Both the position numbers and the translations under genes were made by a program. The notes beneath the pieces are model-generated. The model was not told the DNA's origin. It did not search any database and saw only the letters and a list, made by a program, of their open reading frames with translations. This document shows, piece after piece, positions 46,918-56,918 of a stretch of 64,000 nucleotides of DNA (the stretch's first letter is position 1; each line of letters begins with the position of its first letter). Source of the DNA: UBA1181 sp963619325 (GTDB lineage: Bacteria; Bacteroidota; Bacteroidia; Bacteroidales; Paludibacteraceae); NCBI GenBank assembly GCA_963619325.1, contig CAVEVQ010000001.1, forward strand, positions 102,595-166,594, in the 5' to 3' direction.

Positions 46918-49900
46918 TTATTTCTTGATAAAGAGTCTATTATATCCCACACCCTCTACTACAACATTCAGATTATAAACCCCAGAAGGCCAACTCTCAA
47001 CATCGATAGTAAAGTTTCCATTCCTCGTTTCTTGAGTCCATTTTCTACCCAAATGGTCATACACGGTCACCAATGTTTTGCTTTCTCCATCCCCGACAAT
47101 AACATTCAAGGCATCATCAACAGGATTCGGATAGAGCTGTACAAAACTCTCATCTACTACACTCAAGACTTCGTCAGTAGAAGACTCTTTCGTGCATTTT
47201 AATGATAACGATCCATTAGCCTCTCCTGGTGTAGGCAGATAGACAACCTCTTCACTCGATGTACTGTCGCAAACAGGTTTGTAAACAACCCAAGTGTCAC
47301 TATTGTCATCTTCGCGGCCGTATGACTCATTTTGACCTAAAGGAGAGTAGATGACGACATCGACATAGTTGTCTAAATCACAACCATTATAAAGATAGAC
47401 AGTAGACTCTTCCACCGAATTTGACAATTTGAAGTCAACATGATTGAAACCTCTATATGGCTTTTTATCAGCCCAAATAACAAAGTGCGCACCAGGAGCC
47501 AATTTTGTCTCATTATATCCGTAAGGAATCTGACTTTTTTTCGGGTTCGTCTGATTATCAGTAAGATAGAGACCCGCCAAATTGATAGTGTCTTTTCCAT
47601 TATTATAAATCTCAAACCAATCTGGATGTTTGCCATATTCATCGACGATAGAAGTTGTAGAATCATTAGATGGTCCAACCTCTGAAATCAGAAGGTCTAT
47701 GGTTGGACAACTTGTCAACTTCTCGAAATTTGCCTTGATAGTTTTGTCTTCTGTCAAGGTAGTAATCAATATAGGCTCTGTCAAACCTTCTACCGTTCCT
47801 CCTTCATAGGCTGCACTTACAGTCATCTTGAAAGTCAAATCTGACGAAGACGCACTGTTTTGGTGAATCTCTACTGCAATTGTATTCGTTCCACTCAGTA
47901 GAACCTCAGACAACTCGGAGGCTGTCAGTTTAAACGACAATTCCTCATCGTTTTTATAGTCGTCTGCCAACGTTGAATAAACAGCATCACCGCTAATATT
48001 AGCACGCTTCACCTCTTTCCCATTAATGTAAATGATAAAGGCATCATCATATACGATGTTGAAATTAAGATACTGCAAACCAGTCAAAGAAGAAAGGTTG
48101 AAAGTGTTTCTGAAATAAGCAGTAATAGGTTTATTAGATTTATCCGAACCATAGTCTAACACCGTGTTGTATGATGTATTCGAACTGGCGTATCCAAACT
48201 TTCCATATCCCTCACTCCATTTCTCATCATCATAAGAAGCGGCAGCCCAATTCGTGTTGCTAAACCCTGTTGCAGGGTAGTAGTACTTCCAAAGAGAAGT
48301 ATTCGACAACAAAGATGTTGACACAGTGCCATCCCCTAAATCCCAATGACTAAACTTATAGCCAACCGGAGCGATAGCCTCTAATTTCAACTGTTTGCCA
48401 GAGAAATATTTTCCACTGAAAGAAGATGCGTTGACCAACTCATCATTCATCATAAAGTGTACCCCTTCTACATTGGCAGAGAAATCCAATCCGACCAAAT
48501 CACCTAAACCATAGTAACTTTGCAAATAAGAATACATATACGAAGGGCGATTTTTTGCAAACTCTATCATACTATTCGCTTTTGAAAGAGTAGACAAATC
48601 ATTATTATAGTCGAACGAAGCACAATACTCGTCTTCCACCAAAGCGAGAACAGAATCCCAAACAGATTGTACTCTATCTTTGGTGAAAGTTGTACCTAAA
48701 TGAATCAAATTCCTATTCAAGAATTTCTCTTTGAACACTTCGTTTTCCATCAGGTGCTTGAAAAGCGTTGTCTTCCACGCCGACTCGCTGTCAAACACAT
48801 ACGAGGTACCCGATTTTGTACCATTCGCCCAATTGACCTTTGAACCCGTACCCGTACACCATTCTATAGAGTTCATTGTTACATCACAGTAGTTAGTTGC
48901 ATAGGAATCGTAGAGACCTAGTCCAAAATCGCTATCAAAAATTATCCAACGGAAACGTCCGTTATCTTTCTCTCTCCACAACTTACAGTTATTACCTGGC
49001 CAATCGGTATTGACAATGAAATGCTCATAAATATTGTAATCAATATACTCATTCATATCTATGTAGGTCGCCATCGTCTCATAGTAATTAGCCGCCGATG
49101 GAGAGGCAGACTCACAGAATGAAATCATAGCATTATAGACAGATGCATCACCTGATGTCGCCTCAATTTTATTGACATTCGTGAGTTTTAGCACATCCAA
49201 ATTATCTTCGTCAATTCCGTAGTTGGCCTCAACAAAATCGGCATTGCTACGTTCACGTAATCCCATCAGCCCTTTATATTCGCCATTGATATAATAGGCA
49301 ACAGGCTGGTAGGCCTGATAGTCTACTGCCATCATCTTAGCCAATGAAGTCATATAACCATCTCGACAACGTACCCATTGAGGGTCAAACGCATTTCCTC
49401 CATTACGGATATGTATACTCTTGTATTCGTTGTCTGGTTTGTCCGCAAAGAAAGTATAATCGAGAGTTTCATTTCCAGAACCCAATTTCTTACCTGCTTT
49501 CAGCTTAAACGATTTTACATCATATCCACGGGAACACCCACCCATCACAGCAACCTCTGCCTCATGAGATATCACTTGGCTACCATCTACAATATACTCA
49601 AAAGAGACAGGGCGTTTCCAGTCTTGCATAAAATTAGCCGTACCCGTACCTAAGCAAGACGAAGTTATAGCCGCTCCGTTCGTACCCTTTACACAGATTC
49701 CATAGGTATCATCTGTCATCCACTTTTCATCCATCGCCAAAGAGATAATCGGCAATGTAAAGCCATTGCAACTCGAATGTTTTGTATCAGAGAATATGAA
49801 GGAACCTGTCGTAACTTCACTTGAAAGATACCCATCGGCATACGCTTTCGCACGAATCACTTTATTCGAAGAGAGTTTTATCGCCGAAGTATATTTGGTA

Positions 49901-50544
49901 GACGAGGTATTTGGCTCAGTACCATCTGTGGTATAATAGATAGTGGCACCTGTGGTCGTCGTTGAAATAGTCAACGAACCAGATGAAGAGACAAGACCGG
50001 GAGCTACACCCGAAAATGTGGGTTTTGCTACACGTTTATCTGTCAAATTAGCATATCCAACAGAGTTTTTCGCCAAGGGCGTTGGTTCCATATACCCATC
50101 CGGCCCATACGCCACATGGACCTGCATTGGCGGGAATGTCAACGTTGAGACTTGTGTGCCACTTGCATTATAAAGGAATAGGTTTCCTCCGTCAGAATCC
50201 AACTTATAAGGAGAATGACCTGAAATAGAACTGGCATCAAAGAAAATCAATTTATAGCCATTCGCAGGTACAACAATAGACTCACCGATTGTCCATGTCC
50301 ACTTTGGCGAATACACGCCCTTGCTGGTTCTCTTCTCGTGGACCAACTTGTAACCATTCAAATCAACCGAAGAGCTACCAGAGTTATAGAACTCCACATA
50401 ACCTAAAAAATTATATGTATTCGTCTCATCCATATAAGTTGAGATGTTGCACGGCATCACCTCATTAATCGAGACAGCGGAATAGCCGAACTGCGCAACT
50501 ATAGAGAACGCACCGACCCAAAATATTCTTCTCAGTTTACCCAT
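46918..50544 (-). CDS. CotH-kinase / lamin-tail surface protein with T9SS type A sorting domain
   Basis: The 1208-residue protein has a signal peptide (residues 1-23). A lamin-tail domain follows (about 24-150: INEVMPCNIS, then GYVEFYNSGSSSVDLNGYKL), then a chitobiase C-terminal-like domain (about 170-255: GATIYYTTDGTEPN) and a CotH-type kinase region (about 255-690: YKGLMGLRERSNADF and the metal-binding RWIIFDSDFGLG). A carbohydrate-binding-like beta region precedes a second lamin-tail domain (about 945-1080: LLISEVGPSND). The C-terminal sorting domain ends with YNRLFIKK. CotH kinases of spore coats and relatives phosphorylate secreted proteins, so this could be an exported kinase. Substrate unknown. 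Confidence 0.88.
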   Translation of the reverse strand: MGKLRRIFWVGAFSIVAQFGYSAVSINEVMPCNISTYMDETNTYNFLGYVEFYNSGSSSVDLNGYKLVHEKRTSKGVYSPKWTWTIGESIVVPANGYKLIFFDASSISGHSPYKLDSDGGNLFLYNASGTQVSTLTFPPMQVHVAYGPDGYMEPTPLAKNSVGYANLTDKRVAKPTFSGVAPGLVSSSGSLTISTTTTGATIYYTTDGTEPNTSSTKYTSAIKLSSNKVIRAKAYADGYLSSEVTTGSFIFSDTKHSSCNGFTLPIISLAMDEKWMTDDTYGICVKGTNGAAITSSCLGTGTANFMQDWKRPVSFEYIVDGSQVISHEAEVAVMGGCSRGYDVKSFKLKAGKKLGSGNETLDYTFFADKPDNEYKSIHIRNGGNAFDPQWVRCRDGYMTSLAKMMAVDYQAYQPVAYYINGEYKGLMGLRERSNADFVEANYGIDEDNLDVLKLTNVNKIEATSGDASVYNAMISFCESASPSAANYYETMATYIDMNEYIDYNIYEHFIVNTDWPGNNCKLWREKDNGRFRWIIFDSDFGLGLYDSYATNYCDVTMNSIEWCTGTGSKVNWANGTKSGTSYVFDSESAWKTTLFKHLMENEVFKEKFLNRNLIHLGTTFTKDRVQSVWDSVLALVEDEYCASFDYNNDLSTLSKANSMIEFAKNRPSYMYSYLQSYYGLGDLVGLDFSANVEGVHFMMNDELVNASSFSGKYFSGKQLKLEAIAPVGYKFSHWDLGDGTVSTSLLSNTSLWKYYYPATGFSNTNWAAASYDDEKWSEGYGKFGYASSNTSYNTVLDYGSDKSNKPITAYFRNTFNLSSLTGLQYLNFNIVYDDAFIIYINGKEVKRANISGDAVYSTLADDYKNDEELSFKLTASELSEVLLSGTNTIAVEIHQNSASSSDLTFKMTVSAAYEGGTVEGLTEPILITTLTEDKTIKANFEKLTSCPTIDLLISEVGPSNDSTTSIVDEYGKHPDWFEIYNNGKDTINLAGLYLTDNQTNPKKSQIPYGYNETKLAPGAHFVIWADKKPYRGFNHVDFKLSNSVEESTVYLYNGCDLDNYVDVVIYSPLGQNESYGREDDNSDTWVVYKPVCDSTSSEEVVYLPTPGEANGSLSLKCTKESSTDEVLSVVDESFVQLYPNPVDDALNVIVGDGESKTLVTVYDHLGRKWTQETRNGNFTIDVESWPSGVYNLNVVVEGVGYNRLFIKK

Positions 50545-50617
50545 ACTATATTTTACTACTTTATATCCTTCCTAAAATACTTTAAAGGAACAACGTTAGT
50601 TTACGAACATCAAGGTG

Positions 50618-50648
50618 CAAATGTAAATTAAAAAAAAATGTTGACGAA
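50618..50648 (-). promoter_or_regulatory. Promoter of the CotH/lamin-tail gene
   Basis: On the minus strand TTCG (50648-50645, one base off TTTG) precedes TACATTTG (50625-50618) by 19 nt. The leader to the ATG at 50544 would be about 70 nt. Confidence 0.6.
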
Positions 50649-50706
50649 ATTTATATTTCATCCAACACTTTTATAAACTAAAGGAACAAGTCCTTGTCCG
50701 TCCTTT

Positions 50707-51942
50707 TTATCCAAAAAATATATATGCTACGATAATAGACGCAACGACACCACCAAAGTCGGCTACCAGTCCCGCTGTTACGGCATACCTTGTCTTTTTA
50801 ATTCCCACCGAGCCAAAATAGAGTGCGATAATATAGAACGTGGTGTCGGCAGCCCCTTGAAAGAGACAGGAAAGCCTTCCCACAAATGAATCAGCTCCAT
50901 ACGTCTTCATAGCCTCAACCATCATGGCTTTGGCGCCACTTCCGCTCAACGGCTTCATCATCGCAGTGGGCAAGGCATCTACAAAGCGAGTGTCAGAAAA
51001 AACAAAAGAAAACACATATTGTAAAACGCTTACAAACAAATCCATTGCACCAGAAGCTCTGAAAACACCGATACCCACCAACATACCTACAAGGTAAGGA
51101 AGAATTTTCACAGAGGTCTCAAATCCTGTTTTAGCTCCATCAATAAAAGCCTCATACACATTGATACGCTTTATTGCTCCAACGACTACGAACATCATTA
51201 TAACAAGGAAAAGCAAGAAATTACCTCCTATCTTTGATACAAGAAAAGCCGTCTCACTATCCAACTTTGAGAATCCGTACACCAACAACAGGATTAGAGA
51301 TGCTAAACCTAAAATCCATCCCACCACGACCTTGTTCCATATATTTAACCGCTGACGAACGCCCACATAAAGGATAGCCGTAATAGTGGAGAAAAAAGTG
51401 GATATCAATAATGGCACAAAGATATCTGTTGGATTAGCGGCTCCCATTATGGCACGCTGTGCCAAAATGGTTATGGGGATGATAGTTAAACCCGAGGTAT
51501 TAAGCGCAAGAAACATAATTTGCGCATTTGACGCCTCCTCTTTTTTGGGATTCAACTCTTGCAAACTATTCATAGCCTTCAACCCAATAGGAGTAGCTGC
51601 ATTGTCTAACCCTAACATATTGGCAGCAAAGTTCATCACCAAATGACCACTTGCAGAGTGATTCTTTGGAATTTCAGGAAAAAGTTTAGAGAAAAAGGGT
51701 TGTATGATGTGAGACAGGAAGGCGATTGCACCAGCACGCTCTCCTATATTCATCAATCCCAACCAAAGAATCATCACCCCCGCAAGAGGCAACGCAATAT
51801 CAATCACAGCAAATTTCGACATTTCGAATGTGCTGTTCACAATCCGTTCAAAGACACCAAAATCATGGAAGAAGAAAAACTGTATCACAGCGACAACCAT
51901 CGCCACGATAAAGAATCCCACCCATATATAATTCAACACCAT
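50707..51942 (-). CDS. SpmA/SpmB-like fused nucleoside-recognition membrane protein
   Basis: The 411-residue membrane protein joins two related gate-domain halves. The N-terminal half resembles SpmA (LPLAGVMILWLGLMNIGERAG, then NMLGLDNAATPIGLKAM) and the C-terminal half resembles SpmB (KILPYLVGMLVGIGVFRASG, then FVGRLSCLFQGAADTTFYI). In spore formers the two are separate proteins needed for spore maturation. Fused versions occur in non-spore-forming Bacteroidetes, where a small-molecule transport role is assumed but unproven. It is the last gene of the dut operon, 32 bp after the Wzz-like gene. Confidence 0.85.
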   Translation of the reverse strand: MVLNYIWVGFFIVAMVVAVIQFFFFHDFGVFERIVNSTFEMSKFAVIDIALPLAGVMILWLGLMNIGERAGAIAFLSHIIQPFFSKLFPEIPKNHSASGHLVMNFAANMLGLDNAATPIGLKAMNSLQELNPKKEEASNAQIMFLALNTSGLTIIPITILAQRAIMGAANPTDIFVPLLISTFFSTITAILYVGVRQRLNIWNKVVVGWILGLASLILLLVYGFSKLDSETAFLVSKIGGNFLLFLVIMMFVVVGAIKRINVYEAFIDGAKTGFETSVKILPYLVGMLVGIGVFRASGAMDLFVSVLQYVFSFVFSDTRFVDALPTAMMKPLSGSGAKAMMVEAMKTYGADSFVGRLSCLFQGAADTTFYIIALYFGSVGIKKTRYAVTAGLVADFGGVVASIIVAYIFFG

Positions 51943-51974
51943 CTTCTCCCTATCCTCTCCTATATAAACAATAC

Positions 51975-52952
51975 TTACTTATCTAACGGTTTATTCAAAT
52001 AACCCAAGATTCTCTTTCTGCTATAAAACAGACCCGCAATAAATAAACCTCCAACAAAACCAATAACCGCATATTTCGGAATAACAACCGTTCTACGGTT
52101 TATCGGACGAGGATTAATTTCAAATTTTGAATTGAAGACAATACCATTGTCAAAAGTATTTCTCAATTTTACCAACGAATTTTTTTCAGACTCCAACGCT
52201 AAAATTTCTGGATGATAGAGTTTTATCTCTCTCTCTACCAAAACCATCTTGTCTGTTGACAAGTTCACATGCTCCTTGCGTTGGAAATACTCTTTTTTTC
52301 GCAACGAGTCTAATACAGCTATTTCCTTAGTTACAGCGTTGATACGATCGTTCAACATTGCCTTCGACAGTTCATTCTCCCTTACGATTTGAGGGTTTTG
52401 CGAAAAGAAATGATTAAAGCAAGAATCCATCCTGCTCAATAAATCTTTATCCAAACAATCTACTACAAGACGAAGTCGGTCCGACATAATCACATCTATC
52501 GTATCAGATCCATCAAAGGATTCCGAATAATTAATCTCATTAGGAGTTCCATCTCCTAAGTAGTCAATATAGTAATATGCCTTTACTCTCGCTATTTTAC
52601 GTGCTTCTTCAAGAGATATACCAAAATCCTCTGCAATCTTTTCATAGTCACCATATCTGCACTGATTATACAATGGATCAATAACATTCTTATAGAAATA
52701 GGCATCGTTTAAGTTAATTTTAATTTCAACCTCACCTCGGTAGACTTTATGTGAAGAGAAATACACACCGACACCAATACCGATAAGCGTACATAGTCCG
52801 ACAATAAGTTTCTGTTGATAGGCCAAACATCCTAACCAACCGAAGAACGATCCGACTTTCTTGATGAGTGTCCAAATCCCATTCACGATAATCTGCAGTA
52901 AATCAATAATATTGATTTCTTGCACGGAGTTTTTTTCATCATTGTTATTCAT
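51975..52952 (-). CDS. Wzz-like chain-length determinant protein
   Basis: This 325-residue protein has the layout of polysaccharide co-polymerases. A cytoplasmic N-terminus (INIIDLLQIIVNGIWTLI) is followed by a first transmembrane segment (LIVGLCTLIGIGVGVYFSSH), a periplasmic coiled-coil region of about 200 residues and a second transmembrane segment near the end (YAVIGFVGGLFIAGLFYSRK). Such proteins set the chain length of O-antigen-type polymers. It is encoded inside an envelope-maintenance operon rather than in the glycan locus at 4484-10732, as is the case for wzz-type genes in some other Bacteroidales. No kinase domain is fused. Confidence 0.8.
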   Translation of the reverse strand: MNNNDEKNSVQEINIIDLLQIIVNGIWTLIKKVGSFFGWLGCLAYQQKLIVGLCTLIGIGVGVYFSSHKVYRGEVEIKINLNDAYFYKNVIDPLYNQCRYGDYEKIAEDFGISLEEARKIARVKAYYYIDYLGDGTPNEINYSESFDGSDTIDVIMSDRLRLVVDCLDKDLLSRMDSCFNHFFSQNPQIVRENELSKAMLNDRINAVTKEIAVLDSLRKKEYFQRKEHVNLSTDKMVLVEREIKLYHPEILALESEKNSLVKLRNTFDNGIVFNSKFEINPRPINRRTVVIPKYAVIGFVGGLFIAGLFYSRKRILGYLNKPLDK

Positions 52953-52968
52953 AATATTTTCTTTTTTT

Positions 52969-54324
52969 CTACTTGTGAAGCCAAACTTGCGGATTGAGCA
53001 ATGTCTTTTCCTGCCATACCTGAAAGAATAGCGTGGTTTTATTTCTGTTATCCGTCTCCTGATAGATTTTACCTATTGGAGTTCCTCTCTTTATATTTTG
53101 TCCATTCTTAACATAAAGTTCTGTAAGATTGGCATATACCGTCAGGTAATTTCCATGTCTCACAATCACCGCATTATTACCCCCCGGCACGGAGAAGCAT
53201 TGCGAAACCGTACCGTCATAAACTGCCGAAGCCTTTGAACCAGGCACTGCCGAAATATAAATACCTTTGTTATTGATAGTTACATCTTTCAGCACAGGAT
53301 GAGGTTGTTTCCCGTACTTCCCCACTATAGTACCTTTTACAGGCCACATCAGCAATCCTTTGTTTTTGGCAAATCCTCCCGCGATCACCTTCTCTTCACT
53401 TGTCATGGCATAAGAAGATGACGCATTAGACTTTGAGGAAATCGTATTATTGGCACTCGTTTTCTGCGTAGTTGCTTTTGAACTGGCATTGTTTTTTTTT
53501 GCCGAAGCAGCTTTCTGCGCAGCTTGTTTACGTTGACGCTCGGCAGCGGCGGCTGCTTGCCTTGCTATGATATCTTGAATTTTTTGGTTCAGATTGTCCG
53601 CCGATATTTGTTGTTTTCGCAACTCTGATTTCAGCTCTTTCTCGTGAAGTCTCAATGATTCCACTAAAGTGCTTTTCTGCTGTTTTTGGCGAACAGCGTA
53701 TGCTTTCTCCTGCTCCTGTTGTTTCAACAAAGACTCTGTCTTCTGCATAATCGACCTGATTTCGTCGCGGCGCGTCTGAATATCGCTCTTCGTCTTCTGC
53801 AACGAAATCGATTGTTGCTTACGCATTTCAGCCAGATCAGACAAATATTGAAAACGACGATAACCCTCCTGAAAACTTTTACTTGATAACAAAAACAGAT
53901 ATTTATCTTGACGATTTTTCGTAATGTACGCATAATAGACCATATCCGCATATTTCTTACGCATCTCATCATACTGTTTGGACAGCTTTTGAACACTTTG
54001 GTTGAGTGAGTCGATCTGGCCTTGAAATGTCTCTATCTCCTTTGATCTATGGTTTATTTCAACATCGCGCTGTTCTATATCCACATTCAATTTCTCCAAA
54101 TCCTGAAGCAGTTGTTTTGTGTTTTTGCGCGTGTCAGATAATTTTTTATCCGTCTTGCTAATCTGACTCTTTAATTGTTTCTGCTGATTTTTTAGAGTTT
54201 TAATATCCTCACTCTTAGAAGCTGCAGCAACCGAAAAATAGGCACAATCAAAATCGGAAAGCAAGAAAAAACCCACTTCCATCAGAACCATTGCCACAAT
54301 AATACTTTTCAATCGTTGTCTCAC
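52969..54324 (-). CDS. EnvC-like murein hydrolase activator (degenerate M23 domain)
   Basis: This 451-residue protein has an N-terminal hydrophobic segment, a long coiled coil (about residues 35-270, Gln/Lys-rich, starting TLKNQQKQLKSQISKTDKKL), an Ala/Ser-rich linker and a C-terminal LytM/M23 domain (about 320-451: MWPVKGTIVGKYGKQPHP, then NAVIVRHGNYLTVYANL). Active M23 enzymes need His-x-x-x-Asp and His-x-His. Here the last motif reads YANL instead of YAHL and the first lacks its Asp, so it is probably an amidase activator like EnvC, not a peptidase. The GTG start overlaps the DUF4292 stop (GTGA). Confidence 0.88.
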   Translation of the reverse strand: MRQRLKSIIVAMVLMEVGFFLLSDFDCAYFSVAAASKSEDIKTLKNQQKQLKSQISKTDKKLSDTRKNTKQLLQDLEKLNVDIEQRDVEINHRSKEIETFQGQIDSLNQSVQKLSKQYDEMRKKYADMVYYAYITKNRQDKYLFLLSSKSFQEGYRRFQYLSDLAEMRKQQSISLQKTKSDIQTRRDEIRSIMQKTESLLKQQEQEKAYAVRQKQQKSTLVESLRLHEKELKSELRKQQISADNLNQKIQDIIARQAAAAAERQRKQAAQKAASAKKNNASSKATTQKTSANNTISSKSNASSSYAMTSEEKVIAGGFAKNKGLLMWPVKGTIVGKYGKQPHPVLKDVTINNKGIYISAVPGSKASAVYDGTVSQCFSVPGGNNAVIVRHGNYLTVYANLTELYVKNGQNIKRGTPIGKIYQETDNRNKTTLFFQVWQEKTLLNPQVWLHK

Positions 54325-55121
54325 TTCTTTCCTTTCAACAAATTTTGCAAATCACTAAAAGACAATTGTTGATACCCCGATGGAACCTTATTTGAAAAAT
54401 TCATCGTCTGATCCACATCTATACGCTTATGCGTCATTACAAATCTCAATGTATGATGCACATCTTTCTGAACGATAAATTCCATCTTCATTGGGAAGGG
54501 ACTACCACTCACGTCACCCACAAAATTATAATTATTCAAGCGAATAGAACCATCCGCATTTTGCAATAATGCGGACTGCAGACGTTTATCCTTATCTATC
54601 GTGAACTCTTGCAACATAGTTTTACTTGAATGACGCAATATTTGCACATCACCTACATTCTGCACATTAAAGTCTGTTTGGTCAACTGCCTTATCGTTTT
54701 CGTACACAAAAAGATCATTGCATAAGGTAGCCTGTAGGGTGTGATAGTTCAACTCCACCTTAGCATCTTTTCTCAACTGTTCGTAGGTTGTCTGATAATA
54801 TCTTTTGTTCATTCTATCAACCACCAACATCTCATCATTCGAGAAAGACATTCGTGCCACCTCAACACCTGCAAAAGGCTGAAAAGACAAAACTATCAGA
54901 CTATCTTTGCGAATCCGTATCTGACCATTCACAGATAACAGCTGCTGCTCCCCCATTGAAATAGAGAAAAGCGTCTTCATTGAAAGGCTAAAGAAACTCT
55001 TTTCACTCGTTGTTTTTTCAACGATAACATTTTTGTGAGTCCGACAACCTATAAAACAAGACACAAAAAAAACGACGGAAAAAATAGCGGTCAAATACTG
55101 CTTAAGAATCCTATTCAACAT
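54321..55121 (-). CDS. DUF4292 lipoprotein
   Basis: The 266-residue protein has a lipoprotein signal (residues 1-26, FFVSCFIGCRTHK, lipid-carrying Cys most likely at 26). Its beta-rich mature part (SFFSLSMKTLFSISMGEQQLL, then LIVLSFQPFAGVEVARM) matches DUF4292. The fold resembles LolA/LolB-type lipoprotein carriers, so a role in outer-membrane lipoprotein or lipid handling is a reasonable guess, not established here. It overlaps its upstream neighbour by 11 bp and its downstream neighbour by 4 bp, the sign of a tight operon. Confidence 0.85.
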   Translation of the reverse strand: MLNRILKQYLTAIFSVVFFVSCFIGCRTHKNVIVEKTTSEKSFFSLSMKTLFSISMGEQQLLSVNGQIRIRKDSLIVLSFQPFAGVEVARMSFSNDEMLVVDRMNKRYYQTTYEQLRKDAKVELNYHTLQATLCNDLFVYENDKAVDQTDFNVQNVGDVQILRHSSKTMLQEFTIDKDKRLQSALLQNADGSIRLNNYNFVGDVSGSPFPMKMEFIVQKDVHHTLRFVMTHKRIDVDQTMNFSNKVPSGYQQLSFSDLQNLLKGKK

Positions 55122-56910
55122 ACGTTTCCTCCTGCACTTTCTTTTTAAGTATTTCTAACCGATTAGCATCAAAATACTCTCCCGTCTTTTGATTTCTCAT
55201 CTCTAAAGCTTTCTGCCAATAAGGCAAATAGCTCGATTTTGGTTCTCCAACCTTGAATAGAATATCGCCATAATGCTCCGTAAGTTCAGGATCTGCATCT
55301 CCACCATTATTATACGCTTGCTCAATATAAAGTGATGCCATAGAATACGCCCCTTGTTTAAAACATATCCAAGCGTATGTATCCAAGAAAACGGGACTCT
55401 TTGGATTAGCCTTTACCGTCTTTACACTCATCCGCTCGGCCTTGTCCAAATCACCATTTTCCATACATAGAAAATAGGCATAATTGTTCATCACAGAGGT
55501 ATTCTCCGGATTATAAACCAAGGCGGAATCATAGGCCGCATAGGCCTCTGCCACCTTCCCCATTCGGTGGTTCATGTCACCTATCATACCATACAAAGCA
55601 GAAGTCATCAATTCATCATTTTTCTTTTTTGAAAACTCCAAACCTACCGTCCATTCATGCAATGCCTTCTCGTTATACGACCACTTGTCTCTCACTGCAT
55701 ACGCATTTCCGAGCGTATATCTGAAACGCACATTCTCCGGATAGTACTGCACAGCTTGCTCACCCATCGCTATCACGCTATCCACACGCGCCATCTCGGC
55801 ATAGGTAGTCATCAACTGATCCCAAAGTTCCTCTTGGTTCGGATTGATTGCGAGCGATTTTTTGAAATAATCCAAAGAAAGCGTGTCATTTCGATAAATC
55901 AAAGCCAAGCCATAGCAATAATAAGGAATAAACTCCGATGGATAATCATTAATGAAATTTTGATAGATCGTATCTTGTTCATAAACAGAAGAATCAAGAG
56001 TGGCCGCCACAATCGACACCGAGCGAATATCAAATGTGGACTTTTCATTCTCAATGGCAGCAATATAATACTTCTTTGCACGCTCCGACTGACCTACATC
56101 TTTCGAATATTTAGCGAAGAGGTACTGCAACATCGGATTATCTTCATCCTTAGAAAGGGCCTTTTTGAAAACCATGTCTCCCGACAACGTATCTCCTAAA
56201 ACACAATACATCTCAGCTTTAAATGCTACATAGTTGAGTTCTTCGGGATACTTCTCTATTAACTCATCTATCTGCTTGATAGCCATTTTCTTATCATCGG
56301 CTTGCACATATAGTTTGAATTTTTCCTCCACGATGTCAGCTGATAATCCGACAATATCAGCATACTTATCCCACGCGCCACACGCCTTGTCATACTGTCC
56401 GATAACAGAATAAAGAGCTGCTAACTGAGGATAGTAATTTTTCGCATGTTTAGTATCAACCTTCAGAAGTTTGTTATAAGCATCTATTGCAGCCTCATAC
56501 TGATTTGCCCTACCTAACAATTCTGCCAAAGCACGTTGATAGCGCACACTAGAAGGGTTCATTTCAACAGCACGCCTCGCATAAACTACCGCTGATTGAT
56601 ACTGCTGTTGCATTGAACTGATGGTCGCCAACTCAAAATAAACAATCCCTGCTTTTGGGTTCAACCAATGGCATCGGAAAAGAAGATCGGAAGCCGAAGT
56701 AAGATCACCTGCCAACTTCGCTCGAACGGCCTCCGCATAGAAATACTCAAACTTGAAATTCGTCTTATCTTTTGCTTGCGAAGACTCTTCAGACGATTTT
56801 TGAATATTTGTCTTCGCAGAAAGAGACAAAGGATACAAAAACCACATTAACAATGTGATTCCCAATACAATAAGAATATTTCTTCTATGCGACCGCAACT
56901 GAACTAACAA
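55111..56910 (-). CDS. TPR-repeat protein in the dut envelope operon
   Basis: The 599-residue protein has an N-terminal hydrophobic segment (NILIVLGITLLMWFLYPLSL) after a basic stretch, then about 12 tetratricopeptide repeats, for example AVVYARRAVEMNPSSVRYQR and SLDYFKKSLAINPNQEELWD. TPR proteins scaffold complexes, and here the position with DUF4292 and EnvC-like genes suggests a periplasmic or outer-membrane role. The start is a TTG (56910), 8 bp after dut; no ATG lies in the right place. The 3' end overlaps the DUF4292 start. Confidence 0.85.
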   Translation of the reverse strand: MLVQLRSHRRNILIVLGITLLMWFLYPLSLSAKTNIQKSSEESSQAKDKTNFKFEYFYAEAVRAKLAGDLTSASDLLFRCHWLNPKAGIVYFELATISSMQQQYQSAVVYARRAVEMNPSSVRYQRALAELLGRANQYEAAIDAYNKLLKVDTKHAKNYYPQLAALYSVIGQYDKACGAWDKYADIVGLSADIVEEKFKLYVQADDKKMAIKQIDELIEKYPEELNYVAFKAEMYCVLGDTLSGDMVFKKALSKDEDNPMLQYLFAKYSKDVGQSERAKKYYIAAIENEKSTFDIRSVSIVAATLDSSVYEQDTIYQNFINDYPSEFIPYYCYGLALIYRNDTLSLDYFKKSLAINPNQEELWDQLMTTYAEMARVDSVIAMGEQAVQYYPENVRFRYTLGNAYAVRDKWSYNEKALHEWTVGLEFSKKKNDELMTSALYGMIGDMNHRMGKVAEAYAAYDSALVYNPENTSVMNNYAYFLCMENGDLDKAERMSVKTVKANPKSPVFLDTYAWICFKQGAYSMASLYIEQAYNNGGDADPELTEHYGDILFKVGEPKSSYLPYWQKALEMRNQKTGEYFDANRLEILKKKVQEETYVE

Positions 56911-56918
56911 ACTTTTGA

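Noticed and set aside
50677..50705. Palindrome-like GGAACAAG...CTTGTCC before the SpmA/B-like gene end
   Set aside because: The arms are imperfect, leave almost no loop, and lack a proper T-run, so no terminator call was made.
50707..51942. Evidence for sporulation from the SpmA/SpmB-like protein
   Set aside because: Fused forms are found in non-spore-formers and no other sporulation gene is present.
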